From Azolla pinnata (Eukaryota > Streptophyta > Polypodiopsida > Salviniales > Salviniaceae), in assembly GCA_037176905.1 (NCBI GenBank), contig JBBBWG010007557.1, positions 38,106 through 84,949 of the forward strand: 46,844 nucleotides of DNA. Direction: 5' to 3'. This document shows positions 1 to 12,389 of this stretch, piece after piece (position 1 is the first letter of the stretch; the number at the start of each line of letters is the position of its first letter). A program made the translations under genes and the position numbers. The notes below the pieces were generated by a model that was not told the origin of the DNA, made no database searches, and saw only the letters and a program-made list of their open reading frames with translations.

Positions 1-276
1 CTTCTCCCGTTTTTCCTCTTCTCTCCCCCCCCCCCCCCCCCCCGTGCTCCAACTGCAAACTTAGCGGAATGGATAGAACCAAAGTTATGTGCTTTCTCGA
101 TTTTTGTATGCCTCGCCCGGTTCTGGATCTCGCGGGCGGTGCAAGCTGAAGGTCATCTTCTTTGGATTCTTACCTTGGTATGGATGCCTGCTACTCTGTA
201 TTGGCCTCGAGGAGCATCAAAAGAGAAGACCTTATCTTCAAGCATCGAGGAATGTATGAACAGTCTGTGGGTACGT

Positions 277-434
277 GAAGAGGAAGAGGAAGAAGAAGAA
301 GAGGAAGGAGAAGAAGAAGAGGAAGGAGAAGAAGAAGAGGAAGAGGAAGAGGAAGAGGAAGAGGAAGAGGAAGAAGAAGAAGAGGAAGAAGAAGAAGAGG
401 AAGAGGAAGAAGAAGAAGAAGAAGAAGAAGAAGA
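277..434. repeat. GAA/GAG purine microsatellite
   Basis: An almost uninterrupted purine strand of GAA, GAG and GGA units lies just upstream of the first visible exon of the DUF212 gene. A run of about 17 cytosines sits at 27-43. Glu-rich, Ser-rich and Lys-rich open frames across the tract are by-products of the repeat and are not annotated as genes. The whole 1-523 stretch is most simply upstream or intronic DNA of the DUF212 gene; I could not find its first exon here. Confidence 0.85.
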
Positions 435-523
435 GAGTGAGGTTCTTGCCCGGGATCCGGAGTGAGAGCATTTACCGAAAGGCTTCATTGTGGCTAAGTG
501 AGAGAAACACAACGAAATTCTAG

Positions 524-2424
524 GTATAAAGAGAAGCATTGGGATGTGAAGAGATTGATGGGCTCTGGCGGCATGCCATCATCGCACGCAGCGGCTGTTA
601 TGGGAGTTGCAGCCTCGATTTGCTTGAAAGAGGGTCCAGAGAGCTCCCTCTTTGCCATCGCAATGGTGTTAGCAACCGTGGTAATCACTCATCTGCGTCC
701 TTCTTGGCTTACACTTCTTCATGTTATTGATTACTTCTCATATCATGTCGAATCTATTATGTATCTTTGCATTCTGTTGTTGTGATGAACACTCCTGTTT
801 GTGTACTCTTTGTTGTGGGTGGATGATCTGGATACGCACCACATTATCGAATGTTTTTCGGCTAATGCCAGTCTTTAGAAGACGTTTTCGCATTCTGTTG
901 TTGTGATGAACACTCCTGTTTATGTACTCTTTGTTGTGGGTGGATGATCTGGATGCACACCACATTATTATTTGTTTTCTGTCTCATGGGCTAATGCTGG
1001 CCTTTAGAAGGCGTTCTCGCATTCTGTTGTTGTGATGAACACTCCTGTTTATGTACTTTTTGTTGTGGGTGGATGATCTGGATACACACCACATTATTGT
1101 ATGTTTTTCTGCTAGTGCTGGCCTCTAGTAGACGTTTTTCATGTATCTTTCTTTCCTTTTGCCTGTCTAACTGTCTGCTCTTAATGCTCATGGTGTTTGC
1201 TTTGCTAAGAATAGGGGAGAAGAAAACACACAACTTTAATGCATGCAGGTGATGTATGATGCATCGGGGGTGCGGTTTCAAGCGGGTCAACAGGCAGGGG
1301 TAAGCTCTACTTTCAGATATGGCTTCCTTGGTTCGATGAAGCTGGGTGTGTTGTTGAACTGGCATCATGAACCATGTTTGTCTGCTTACAGTTTTTTGAT
1401 TATGGAGAAAATTTTTGAAATCCTTTTAGAAGTGCATCGATGGGTTATATATCATTTGGTATTTTGGTATGTATTCTCTAACTTCCATGCATATATGTGT
1501 GTTGTTGCAACACATGTTAAACCATGTTTACCATGTTCCCATTTCGGATATCCTTTTTCAAAATTTTAACCTGAAATTTTTGGAATTCTTTTAGAGGTAT
1601 ATCAATGAACAAGATGGGTTGTATTCTAAACAAGATGAACAAGATGTTGTCTGGATTGATGGTAGGTTCTAAACCAAATAGTCGTAGACTTGCCACGGGA
1701 GCATCCTCTTGCAGACTCAACGCCCCTCCGTGAGTTACTTGGCCATACTCCTTTGCAGGTAAATTATTTATTTATATACATGTATCCAGTCATACATACA
1801 TAGGACGCAGCAAACAATTTGTTCTCCGTGAACCAAATTAAGCCATCATAATTTTTTGTAACCGAACTATAAACTGCGGTGCCCTGGCTCAAACAGTTTC
1901 ATGGGTTTGGTTTGATTTGCTTTGCCCCGGTTTGGTTTGGCTTAGTTAGGTCTTGGGTTTGGCTTAATGATTAATTTTCGATGGTTCAAAACTGCAGTTT
2001 CAACAAGTTACGCAACTTGAAACTGCAGTTTAAGCTTTTTAAGTGGCTCAAATGGCTCAATCAGTTTGGTTCGGTTTCAGTTTCATGGTTTCATGGTTTG
2101 GTTTGGTTCGGTTCATCCCATGGTTTTGCGGTTTGATATGGTTTGAAGTTCCAAAACGAATCCCAAACCAAACCGAGTCAAACTAAATTGATTTGTTGCA
2201 CCTTATACATACATACAAACATATGGATATACATAGATGGGTGTATATGTATATGCATATGCAAAAAAAAAAAAAAGCATTCCTAATGATCAATCACATA
2301 GAACCGCTGAATATATTGAGAGATTGGATGCTTTTTTTACTATTTCAAAAAGGTGATTGTCGGTGCGTTTCTCGGCTGCCTGGTGTCATTGCTGCTGCAT
2401 TTCATTTGGAGCAGGTCTGGATAA
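524..2424 (+). CDS. DUF212 acid phosphatase/vanadium haloperoxidase-related protein, 3' part
   Basis: Four exons are supported: 524-680, 1249-1299, 1666-1758 and 2353-2424 (stop TGA-free, TAA at 2422-2424). All have AG/GT borders and consistent phase, giving 123 residues. In order they carry KEKHWD, the family signature SGGMPSSHAA, the segment MYDASGVRFQAGQQAG, then PREHPLADSTPLRELLGHTPLQV and a hydrophobic C-terminal helix ending in WSRSG. This matches the small plant DUF212 membrane proteins, which resemble PAP2-type phosphatases by motif but have no firmly established substrate. The exon at 524 starts inside a codon, needing two bases from upstream, so the N-terminal exon with the first membrane helix is missing. 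I saw no convincing candidate in 1-523, so it probably lies left of the window. Intron 2 (681-1248) contains a triplicated unit. Family assignment is strong; catalytic activity is not shown. Confidence 0.9.
770..1145. repeat. Three tandem copies of a 121-129 bp unit in a DUF212 intron
   Basis: Copies begin at 770, 891 and 1020. Each starts CATTCTGTTGTTGTGATGAA and continues through a shared TGTACT-TTTGTTGTGGGTGG segment to GCTAATGC(C/T)(A/G)G and TTTAGAAG(A/G)CGTT. Copies differ by scattered substitutions and an insertion of about 8 bases. The array lies wholly inside the intron between exons 524-680 and 1249-1299. Confidence 0.9.
1890..2185. repeat. Degenerate GGTTTGGTTT-rich low-complexity DNA
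   Basis: Many copies of TTTGGTTTGG, TTCGGTTC and CATGGTTT occur on the plus strand up to about 2150, then the complementary CCAAACCAAACCGAG at about 2163-2178. The region could fold on itself. It lies in the last intron of the DUF212 gene (1759-2352). It may be a decayed transposon, but I found no clear terminal repeats or target duplication. Confidence 0.6.
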
Positions 2425-2500
2425 GGAAAGAATAAGGCTTTCGCTTGCTGCCGGAGTGACCCGAGGTGTACAGTATTTGTAATAAAAGGAAAATGCAATG

Positions 2501-2817
2501 GAAGAGTTTGTTCATATAAGAAATACAGGAAACAGATTTTCCTGTACAACTCTCAATAGTCCGATGACTTGCCTAAAGCTCGAGACATTTACTTTCAATG
2601 TTTGCGGGAAGAGTCTAGAGTCTGTTCATATAAGAAATGCAAGAAACATTTTTTCTTGTACAACTCTCAATGGCCCGATGACTGGCCAAAAGCTTGAGAC
2701 ATCTACTGTTCAATGTTTGTGGAAGAGTTTGTTGATATCAGAAATACAAGAACCATTTTTTCTTGTACAAAACCCTCAATGGTCTGATGATTGACCAAAG
2801 CTGTTAATGCTTGTTGA
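2501..2817. repeat. Three tandem copies of a ~100-114 bp unit downstream of the DUF212 gene
   Basis: Copies start at about 2501, 2608 and 2722. Shared blocks are GGAAGAGT-T-TTCATAT, AGAAAT(A/G)CA(A/G)GAA, TTTTC(C/T)TGTACAA and CTCAATGGTCTGATGA-like. The array begins about 75 bp past the stop codon, so the first copy may be in the 3' UTR. Between 2818 and 3407 I see no gene or recognisable element. Confidence 0.88.
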
Positions 2818-3407
2818 TGGTCATGTGTAATGTCCAAAACTACCATAGTTTGAGAAGGTAAGCTGTGTTCCCTAACCAATAGGCAAGAAAGAGAACTGAT
2901 TCTTCTAGTGTTAAGAATTTTGATAGGATTGAAATTGATCTCTACTAACCCAAATATTCATTGTAATTCTCGGTATTGATGCCCCATGTAATCAATCGGA
3001 TGTTGTAAGCTGGTCTAAGCTACATCTACGAAAGCATGTGTAAATCGAGCAAATAAGTTCGCATTGATTTCTAGTTATTTTCAAACAATCTAATGTAGAC
3101 CGAATCACCAATTGCAAATGCGGGTGTGGGCTTTCAATGTAGGTTAGATTAGCTAGCTAGTGCTACCGAACAGGTGATGAGCTCTAGTTGTAGGTCTTGG
3201 TAGATGTCTTCTAAAGTATGAGCTCGCTCTTCTGCTAGATGTTTTACAGACTTACCAAGGATGAAGATGATCCCCATCAAACATGGACTCTTGCCATCAG
3301 TAAGCGATTGATCCAATCATCTTGTTACACCTTCTTCTAGATTGATCAGATAGTTGTTAGCTCGATGCTTAGGTAAGCGATCCACATTCTTCTTCTCAAA
3401 CTATAAT

Positions 3408-3828
3408 GGGAGAATTACCGAACAATGCCTACCCAAATTATAAATTACATTTTAACGCCTACTGAAATCACAAATTACAAATTAACGCCTAATCTTATCT
3501 TCCACTAAAAATGAATACCCAATTAATTCCGCTAGTATTGATTTTATTCCTAATCGCTTCCCACTAATTGATCCCAATCAATTCCCTTACTACATTCGAT
3601 TAACTAAAGTTAGTAATTTTAGAATCTAATTAATTGATTAACACGTTAATTTAGTTTTAATTAAGTGATTAAGACTTAATCAATCATCTAATTTGTGTGT
3701 TAATTGAATTCACAACTACTTGATTTGGTGTTAATCAATCAATTGCGGCGTTAATTTGTAATTTCTAGTTTTGGTAGGCGTTAAAATGTAATTTATAATT
3801 TTGTGAGGCGTTTCTAGGTAATTTTCCC
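3408..3828. mobile_element. Mutator-superfamily MITE (non-autonomous), 421 bp
   Basis: The ends are terminal inverted repeats of about 84 bp (3408-3491 and 3745-3828). The left end reads GGGAGAATTACC and the right end, reverse-complemented, GGGAAAATTACC; identity stays high inward through AATTATAAATTACATTTTAA. The element is flanked by a perfect 9-bp direct duplication AACTATAAT at 3399-3407 and 3829-3837. A 9-bp duplication with long inverted repeats is the hallmark of Mutator-like elements. The centre is AT-rich with no transposase frame, so the copy is non-autonomous. The inverted repeats themselves contain shorter copies of an AACGCCTA-ending unit spaced about 31 bp apart. Confidence 0.88.
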
Positions 3829-3837
3829 AACTATAAT

Positions 3838-5061
3838 TTGAATATTTCGCAGACAACAATGTGATAGGGAAGGAGTGAGTGAGTGGGTCAGGATCAATCC
3901 TCATTGGAATAGAGGGGTGATCGATCACAATAAAAATTGAAAGTAGGGAGCGAGTGACCAAGCTGGGATCGGGAGTGGGCTAGTAAGATGTCTTAAGAAT
4001 AACCCAACCAAACATCAATGATTGAATTGAAGTTTCCTTCCCTAGTGTTGAAGTGTAAGAGTTGGAGTTGGGCCTTGTCTAGTTTCGTAAGTGTTCATGA
4101 GTTCGACAGAAATGGTTGTACAAGGGTTGTCCATCCCCACTAAACATCACAAGCTAATTTTCTAAAATCATCGGTATAAACAGATAGCGGACGCATACCT
4201 TGATGTAACAAATAGAGTTGGATAAGAGTCGTTCGATGTCGTATCCCCAAATGTTGCCTTGAACATTGCAAGATAAACCAAAAAAGTTCTATGGAAGGTG
4301 ATGATGATATTTCAGCCAAAGGTGGGAACCAAGCCTTTGCAGCTCATGAGAGAAGGGTTCCCGTTTGAACAAATTACTTGATCTGATTTATAAACCCTTG
4401 AAATTGTGACCTCGTGCAATTGAATTTGTCAACTAAACTAACCTTTAGCTTTATAAATGCATTGAAGCTGAAGGAGTTGGAGCAAAGGCAGATGCAAAAG
4501 AGCGCTCCATAGACCGGAGATTCATTGATGTTGGAGGAGAGCCAATTTTGAGTTGAAGTTGTTACATGGTTGCTGGATTAATCTATTATTGGTGGAATTT
4601 GACTACTGAGGCTTGGGAATTGAGCAAGGTGAACAAACAAACCATCACGGAGGAATAGAGAAGAACAAAGAAGAGCTAAAATACGAGAGAAACATGAGAT
4701 AGTGATGATAACTTTTAAGCTTTTTAACCGATAATGTTCACCTTCTCTGGGATCAAAGTGAATACCTGTATTTATACATGTGCCTAGGTCTGCAAAACTA
4801 ATGAAGAAATTCATTTAATATCTTCAAAAAAGTTCTAAAGCTTTATGGAACTTTCTAGAAGTTTCTAAAACTTTTTAAAATGAACCTTACACGACGCAAT
4901 ATAATCTCGAATATTATCCAGAGTAACCTAATATGATATAGCATTTACATATAGCAAGTAATTCAAAGTCAATCTAGAACAAAAGAGATGAAGGTTTTGA
5001 ATCCTACTTGTGATGATTGGATTAACATGGACTGAAGTTGGCATGATCTTTGATTGGTTAT
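3838..5061. other. Intergenic DNA, no gene recognised
   Basis: AT-rich sequence with only short chance open frames. No protein similarity, RNA gene or clear repeat structure was recognised. Confidence 0.6.
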
Positions 5062-5595
5062 CTTCTTGAACATGATGAAGATGATTGTTGGTTTTTGTCA
5101 AGCAACAGTAAGGTTAGGTTTAGAGGATTGGATTAGGTTTAGTAGTTTGATTAGAGTTAGTTTCAATCACCATTCCAGCACTCAAAATACTACGCAAAAT
5201 CTCAATTCCAATTCTTTCTACAAAAATATCCAACATCTTCTTGAACACAATGAAGATGATTTGTTGGTTTTGGCTCAAGCAGGGTTAAGGTTAAGTCTAG
5301 AGGATTAGGTAAGGTTTAGTGGTTTGATTAGTCTAGAGGATTAGGTTAGGTTTAGTGGTTTGATTAGGGTTAGGTTCCACCGCCATTCCTAACATTCAAA
5401 ATGCTCCACAAGATCTCAATGCCAATTCCTACCAAAATGCCCAATATCTTCTTCAACATGAAGAAGATGGTTGTTGGTTTTGCCTCAAGCAGGGTTAAGG
5501 TTAGGTCTGGAGGATTAGGTTAGGTTTAGTGTTTTGATTACGGTTAGGTTCAATCGCCATTCCAACACTAAGCAAAATCTCAGTTTCATTTCCTT
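5062..5595. repeat. Three tandem copies of a ~150-211 bp unit
   Basis: Copies begin at about 5062, 5237 and 5448. Each starts CTTCTTGAACA(T/C)-like, passes GAAGATG(A/G)TTGTTGGTTTT, a TTAGGTTTAG segment and a TTCAATC(A/G)CCATTCCA block, and ends in AAATCTCA. The second copy is longer because GTCTAGAGGATTAGGT plus GGTTTAGTGGTTTGATTAG is duplicated around 5296-5375. The array lies downstream of the EDC4 stop codon at 5928. Confidence 0.85.
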
Positions 5596-5809
5596 TGGAT
5601 ATATAATATAGACAGACATAGATATCAACATTTACAGAGTACCAAAAGATATACAACCCTTGCCCCGATGGCCCTATTACATGCCTCATTAGCATTAAAT
5701 CAACAAGACTGTACATAACCCCAAACTGTTACAACCTGGTGTTCCTCGACGCAGCAAAATTCTGGCAAAAAAGCTTTTGGCCTACATTATGATCCAGCTG
5801 ATTGATCCC

Positions 5810-5848
5810 TATATATATATATATAGATAGATAGATAGATAGATAGAT
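5810..5848. repeat. AT / GATA microsatellite
   Basis: A run of TA dinucleotides (5811-5824) passes into six GATA-type tetranucleotides. It is about 80 bp beyond the EDC4 stop codon and may be in its 3' UTR. Confidence 0.9.
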
Positions 5849-5927
5849 TTCTATTGTAAAACGCTGTACAAAAGCCGACCAAGAAAGACTAAAAGAGTTC
5901 CAACCCATATCTTACAACAATTCATAG

Positions 5928-8900
5928 TCACTTGTATGCAGTCAAAAGGGAGTTTACGACGTGTATGACTAGCCGCGTTGCATGTACGAGATCTACAGTC
6001 ATGTGTGATCTGGCCAGCAATGCATGAAGATTAGTGTACAGTTGTTCAAGGTAGTGACGTACCACATGTGGAGGGAGGCCAGGTTCATGAGGATTCAAAG
6101 CAAGGGCCGCATCCTTGATCCACGCTAATTTCTTCCCAGTGTCATTACCCAGGTCACAACCTAATTGCAGCACCAAAGCTAACAACAGACCTTGACTCAA
6201 CGGCGGTGGTGTTGTCGTCAGCAATGTTCCTAGTTCCACCTGTTTCAGCATTCCAGTATTCCAGCACTCAGACATTTCGTGGATGTCTTAACCGCTGATC
6301 AGCACAAACATTCAACCAATTCACCTGATTGCATAGCCACGAGACGATTCCGACATTCGTCAGTGCGAGCGCTTTGTTGAATGCCTCTTCAAACTTCCTT
6401 TCTGCAATCAACCTAGCAAGCTCTTTGGTCGGATCAAGGGACTCCTCAATATGCTGAACAGTCACAGCCTGTCATTCCAGCAGGTTACAGTGGATCAGAA
6501 AATATAAAACACAAGCATCGTACTGCCGTACACAGCATGATTCTATGATGATATATCATTCAGGGACAGCCACTTTATCATTCTACTCCAACCTTTCCCA
6601 TCAATCTCTCTTTTTTGCATTTGGTTCAAAATACCAAAAATGTGAGGTGATTCCCAAACCAGTTACAGAAGTACCCAAGAAGGTAGGAACACAAAACAAA
6701 CCATAACAAACGCAAAACATAAGATTGTCCCTTTCAGAAATTTACAGAATGGCTCCAAAAACTTTTGAACAGATAAGTGCAAGGGAAATCTTTCCAATGA
6801 ACTCACTCAAGAATGGAGAGCAAAGATTGAAATTACTAGTGACAAAGAGAATAAACGAGAGGCTGTACTTTCATACATAAAATGGCACTGAGCAACCTTT
6901 TCATGCGATTCAATATATGATTCTGGATTGCATCAGGCAATATATGATTTTATACTAAGGGATAAGACATTGTCAGAGGTGATTCCATAACGAATGAAGA
7001 GTCAGTGGTAGGATTCAAGATCCTTTCCTGCTGCTGACCCTCAGTTATGATATACCAAAGCAAGAAAGTACGAGTCATATCACTTTTTTGTCAATTTCAA
7101 ACTGTAACTTCAAAAAATATTCAGCACTTTTTATTGCAAATCAAACTAGTAGCTGATAAGTTTTATCTCTAAAAAACCTGAAAGATCTACCTAATATCAG
7201 CTGGAAAGAGAGACAGCAAATGCTAGTTTCAGTATATCAGGGAAAAGGAGGCAGGAAGCTAGTGGCAACCTTTTTTGCCGAGATTTACAGTCCTCAAAGT
7301 TGGGAATCACCTTTGTAAGTTGGGTTTTTTCTTGGTACAACAGCAAGTTGATTCTATTGAAAGTTGTTGCTTATGAAATTTCCAATTGCTATCCTAGTAA
7401 AAGTGTTTTACCATAGGCATCTAATACAGCAGCATACACATATTTTCCATAGACAATGACAACCAAATTAACGATAGTTTTTATTCTGTGCACCTTTTCA
7501 GGAAGGTTAGCATTCATTGTATACACGCCTCGAGACATTCCTGTGTTTTCTATTGTAGCAAGAAGTTTCCTTTGTCCATCTACCAATTCATCCTTCAGTG
7601 AAACAGCAACTGAGGTAGTCGAAGCCACTGCATCCTACGCAGACAGGCTTTGACTCAGTAAATCACAAAACAAAAACAGGGAGGTATACATTCAATACCA
7701 GATGACACCAAATTACACCTGAAGTATAGTGGCAAGAGAGACGCTGGAAGCAGATAATTGCTGTTGAGCATGAACTTGCTCAGATAGGCCCTTCTGAAAG
7801 GCAGCATCAACTTGCCCAAACATGGTTTGGCACGCTCTCTCAAATGAAGGAATTATTGAACCCTCAAGGCAGGAGGACAAAGTGTTCTAAAGGAACAAAA
7901 TAAAGAAATCATTTATATGCATTGCAAAATCTAGCACACCAAAGCAATAAAGAGGCTCAAACAAAAAAACCTGTAGCATTGGCTTGCCACTGACTTCAAA
8001 TTGTGTCTGCAGCTGACTTGACAATGAAGCCTCAAGCTTTGTGCTTAGTGTTTTTTCGAGTTGAGCAACACCTTTTCCATTGATGCCTTTCTGCATACAG
8101 AGTCATAAAACATTCAGCAAAGACGAGAGCATGTCCAGAAGCAAATACAGGAAGAAAATTTAACATTTAACAAAAAAGACCCTGGCTTTCAACTATTACA
8201 CCTGGAAAGCTTCAGTTACTGCTGAGGAAATTGTTTTGTCAATGCCTGGTGCAACTATGCGAGCAACTGAAGGACCTACTGTAGCAAATTCTTTTTTCAT
8301 AGCTCGTTCAACCAACACTGGTAGATCCTTATTGAGAGAATTTGACAGAAATGAACTCAGTTGTTGCACTCGATTCTTTTCTATCTTCTCCAGTTTCGCA
8401 TTGCCTTCTTGTAAGCGTGCCCACATTGCATTCATGTGAGCTTTAAGTACTTTCTCTGTCCGTTGTCCAAGTACAGACTCCACTCGCTTCACTTCTTTCA
8501 CAATAGGAATAGAAAGCATCGTGGCCATCTGCTCCTGGATTTCCTTCTGTAATACCAGTAGCTGCATTGCAAAAATAAAAGGGAGTATCCATAATATTTA
8601 ATTGAAACTTCCTGAAGTAAAGCAGTTAAAATGTGCCATATAAATGTGGGTCCTAGGATTTGATCTCAGAAAGAACCTGGCTTAAGGAGTCTTGCATCGC
8701 AATAAGTTGTTCAGATAACCTCCCAGTTGAGTAAATAGCAAGATTTTCAGAATCTTGCTCAGAAGTGCTTGCCAAGGGTGAAAATACAGTTGATGTTGGT
8801 GCTGATGAAGAGAATTCCGTGCTCGTAGGTGCATTACTTACAGCCTTGTTTTTGTTTTTCTTCTTTCGAGCTGGCAAGACTACTGACATTGGTGTGCTCG

Positions 8901-11900
8901 CCACATTGTATGAACAAGTTTCATCTTCACTGGTTCTTGGAAGGGGCTGCTTTTGCCCCAGAATTTCATCGTCATCATCATCTTCTTCTTCTTCATCATC
9001 ATCCTCCTCATCCCGAAACTGAGAATCGCCACCTATTGGTCGATCCACAATTTGTTGATTCACTAAATCCAACTCCTCATCAGCTACATTCAGAGAACTA
9101 TCAAAGCATGTGTTATGAACTTCTGTATTCTCAAAATCAGGCTCAACACCAAGGCTCTGTGCTGAAATAACCTTGGCCTCTTCAGGAAAAGAAGTTTCTT
9201 CAGCCGTCTCTTCTGCTTCAACTACAAGAGGTTCAGACCCCATTTTCGTAAGATCCTCAGATTTCTCGTTTAGTTTCATTCTCTCTTTCGAAAGCACATC
9301 ACTGTGCGAAGAATACATTGATGAGCCTACAATTTCGGCTCTTGACATTGCTACCATAGACATTAGCTCCGAGGGTGTCACAAGATGTGATGACAGGGCT
9401 GAACTGCCTTGCAGTATGGAGATTGTTGATTCATTGTGGGATGTGTCACTAAAAGGCAGTTTAGGAGATACCGATAGATGATTGCTCGTCACTTTGTTTG
9501 GCGATGACGGAATACTCATTCCACCAATTTTCTTCTCTCCAGATTGTTGTGACTCATCATGGGCATAAAGATACCCTGTTTTCTCAATCATAACAGCTGA
9601 TTGTGTAGCCCTCACGTCTTCATTTGAAGGTGTAGATCCTTCCTTATTAAGATGAGCATTTCTAGTAGCAGGCAAGGGTGCACTAAATTTAGATATTATA
9701 CCATCAGGGGCAAGGGATTCCAAGTTCTTCCCAGTAAGTTCCAATAATTGCTCTGCAGAAGAACCAATACTTTCTTTTGTATCACTGGTTGAGGCCAACT
9801 CTAAGGTTCCAACCATTGCAATGTCTCTAGCTTCAAGAACTTTGTTGGACGATGGTACTACAGATATTGACCCAGATGATTGCCCATGTTGTATCACATC
9901 ATGTGCCAAGATAGGAGACCCAGAAGATGGGTATTTGTCAAGTCCCAAGCCTTCTGATAGGGATTCATAATTTTCTTCTATAGGTGGAATACATTGTGAC
10001 AAATCAAGTGAATACAGCTGTATGGAAGGAGCATGGATACAGTAAACTTGCGCAATCCCATGACCATCATATACATTGTCACAAGTGGCTGTAAAGCTCA
10101 AAATAGGAAATAAAACGGAAAATTCTGCCAAGTAGTCAAGTTGGGTACCAGTGGGGCTTAGACCAAAATTGACATGCATGACATAGAGAGCGCTTCTTCT
10201 TGCATTTGCCAGCACTATCATATGTACCCTGGGAAGTACAAGAACCTGATTAAAGAACACATCTTCTGATTTGCTTTCAGAACTGCTCTTAAATTGAACT
10301 GTCTGGCTGCATTTCCAATGTACAGGCCCAGATTGAGGAAAATATCCATCCGTATTATCTGGAATCCACAATTTCAGTTCTTGATTCAAGCGTCCCTGTT
10401 ATGAATTTCCACAATGAATTCAATATTGTAATTGCACTATCCTACAAAGATCACATGACTGAGGAACTGGAAATTTTCACAGAAATCGCAATACCGCAGA
10501 GAGGAGAATGATATGATCAGGTCTGTGAGACTTTGACAAAAAGGCAAACGCACCAACTTCTTGCCCTTCATATGGTACAAGAACTGAAACTGGAGACTTG
10601 TCTTGATGTTTCCATATCCGTATCTATACATGCAAAAAAGAAATTAGAAGAATAATAGGTTTGAATGCTCAAAAAGCACTAGAAATACATACTCTTCCAT
10701 CTTTTGAAGCTGATGCCAACAGAGGCCAGTGACTAGAAGAAAGGCAAGTAATATCACCATCATGATATACTGTAGAGTGGAACCCCTCAATCGGATTGTC
10801 CACGTCACAAAAAACAAGGTCATCTGTGGTAAAACCATTAGGCGGAGCATTCTGTCTCACTTTGGGTATGTCCACATAGAAAACAAATTTACTCACCCCA
10901 ACAATCAATACATCCTAAAAGGGTACATGATCGATTAGATTCAACATCACCATTTGATAAACGTTTTCAGTTATTGAAATATCAGCTGAGAATATACGAA
11001 AAATCATACTAATATTCTGAAAACAAAGTACCTGTGTATGATTGAGCCAGCAAACATGAGGATGGACGGATTTCCAACTCCCCATAAACTGTACTGCTAA
11101 TATTATTTGATCCATTATCTGCAATTCACCATCTTGAGCACGTCCTTCCTCTATTTTCCTCACATAAACCCTACCATCAGAGCTTGCACTGCAAAAAGGA
11201 TCAGAAGAAAAAACAGAACTGTAAAGAACCCTTAGAAGAACACATGTTTTGAGCAATCTTTAACAAATACAATACGGGAAAACCTTGCCAAAAGATGAAC
11301 ATCTTCGTTAAAGAAGGCCATATCGGTCACCCTCTGCAAGCACCAGTTCAAGAGAAATTCAGTGACAAACCCAGCAAAAATCAGTAAATTATGAATAGGA
11401 GTGCCATGACCAGAAATATAATACCTCAGAGTGTCCGAAAAGTAGACATTTCAATCCTGTATGGATGTTCAAAATACGAATATTCCGATTGGCTCGTAAT
11501 CCATAACATATATAACTTTTATTGACAGCTATCTGGCGGCCAGCAAGTGGGGTAGGATCCGAAGTATACATTGTGATGGGTGAAACCGCTAACTGAGGCT
11601 GAGATTCCCCAGGTAGACGAACATCTATATCATACACAATATGCTCACCCTTCAGGTGCCTACCCTGTGGAAGAGTGCTGTTGTTACTTCTCCTGGATGC
11701 TGAATTCGGGGCAAGACTCATGGGAGGGGCCGAAGGTATAGCGACATTTGAGGTTGAGTGTTGAGAACTTGGAATCGAAGTACCTTGTAAGTTAAAAAAC
11801 TCCCTCCATGGATCACTATCCACAGATGGACTTAGTGGCCTCAACACATTTGTAGAATTGGGGAGTGGAACAGATGAGGTGATGGAAGGTGATGGGATTT

Positions 11901-12243
11901 GCGGTGCTTGCGATTGAGAGAGACCATGCGACTGGTAGGAAGGCCACAATGTTTGTTGATCCAGATGGTACTGTGAATATTGTTGATTGTTATTTGTTGT
12001 TGAGAATTGGGGTGCGAACCCAGTCAAACCCAATGATGATGTACTCTCGTATGGGTTAAGAGAAGGCATTCCATTGGAAGGAGACTGGTGAAAAGGGTTT
12101 GAATATGAAGTTGATGCTGAGGATTGATTCAAGGCAGACGGAGCTGAAGATGGAATTGGACCAGGTTGAGTGAACCCTGACTGTGGTGAGAACTTGAAAA
12201 GATCATGCAAATTAAAGTTCCCTGGAGTTCCCGTTGTGTCCAT
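5928..12243 (-). CDS. VCS: EDC4/VARICOSE-like enhancer of mRNA decapping (scaffold)
   Basis: Twelve exons with GT-AG borders: 12243-11425, 11333-11284, 11188-11032, 10914-10693, 10623-10495, 10395-8677, 8561-8202, 8090-7971, 7886-7719, 7634-7494, 6468-6325 and 6239-5928. They total 4341 nt, or 1446 residues plus stop. Residues 1-230 are a Ser/Gln/Pro-rich disordered N-terminus. About 240-620 form the WD40 region ([25 protein letters not shown]). About 620-1000 are low-complexity with an Asp/Glu run. About 1010-1300 are charged helical segments ([15 protein letters not shown]), and the C-terminus carries the EDC4 domain ([26 protein letters not shown]). Arabidopsis VCS is about 1340 residues and bridges DCP1/DCP2 in P-bodies. 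The start is the ATG followed by [10 protein letters not shown], 69 bases after a probable 5'-UTR acceptor at 12314-12313. Intron 10 (7493-6469) is 1 kb with nothing recognised. Confidence 0.95.
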
Positions 12244-12312
12244 TGATATGTTCAATTTGAATCGGGGGAATAAATATGCCGTTTTGAAGATGAAATCAAG
12301 CCCAATGTCTGG
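12244..12312 (-). other. VCS: Probable 5'-UTR segment of the EDC4 gene with its splice acceptor
   Basis: On the minus strand the sequence TTGTAATGCAG ends at 12313 and looks like a good 3' splice site. It leaves 69 untranslated bases before the chosen ATG. The frame is also open upstream of that ATG, from an ATG at 12318, but that ATG would be inside the intron if the acceptor is used. The intron would then reach back to a donor near 13530 (minus-strand ATAAG followed by GTACTT). Confidence 0.5.
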
Positions 12313-12389
12313 CTGCATTACAATTATTCCGAATGTAATTAATATTTTGTACTAAAACGATTCATGTAATTGACTTTTATTTGGTTCAA

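Noticed and set aside
1..180. First exon of the DUF212 gene in 1-160 (possible donor at CCTTG/GTATGG)
   Set aside because: The phase would fit, but the encoded sequence does not resemble the expected hydrophobic N-terminal segment and has no in-frame Met.
139..539. Glu-rich, Ser-rich and Lys-rich open frames on both strands
   Set aside because: All are translations of the GAA/GAG microsatellite; no unique flanking domain.
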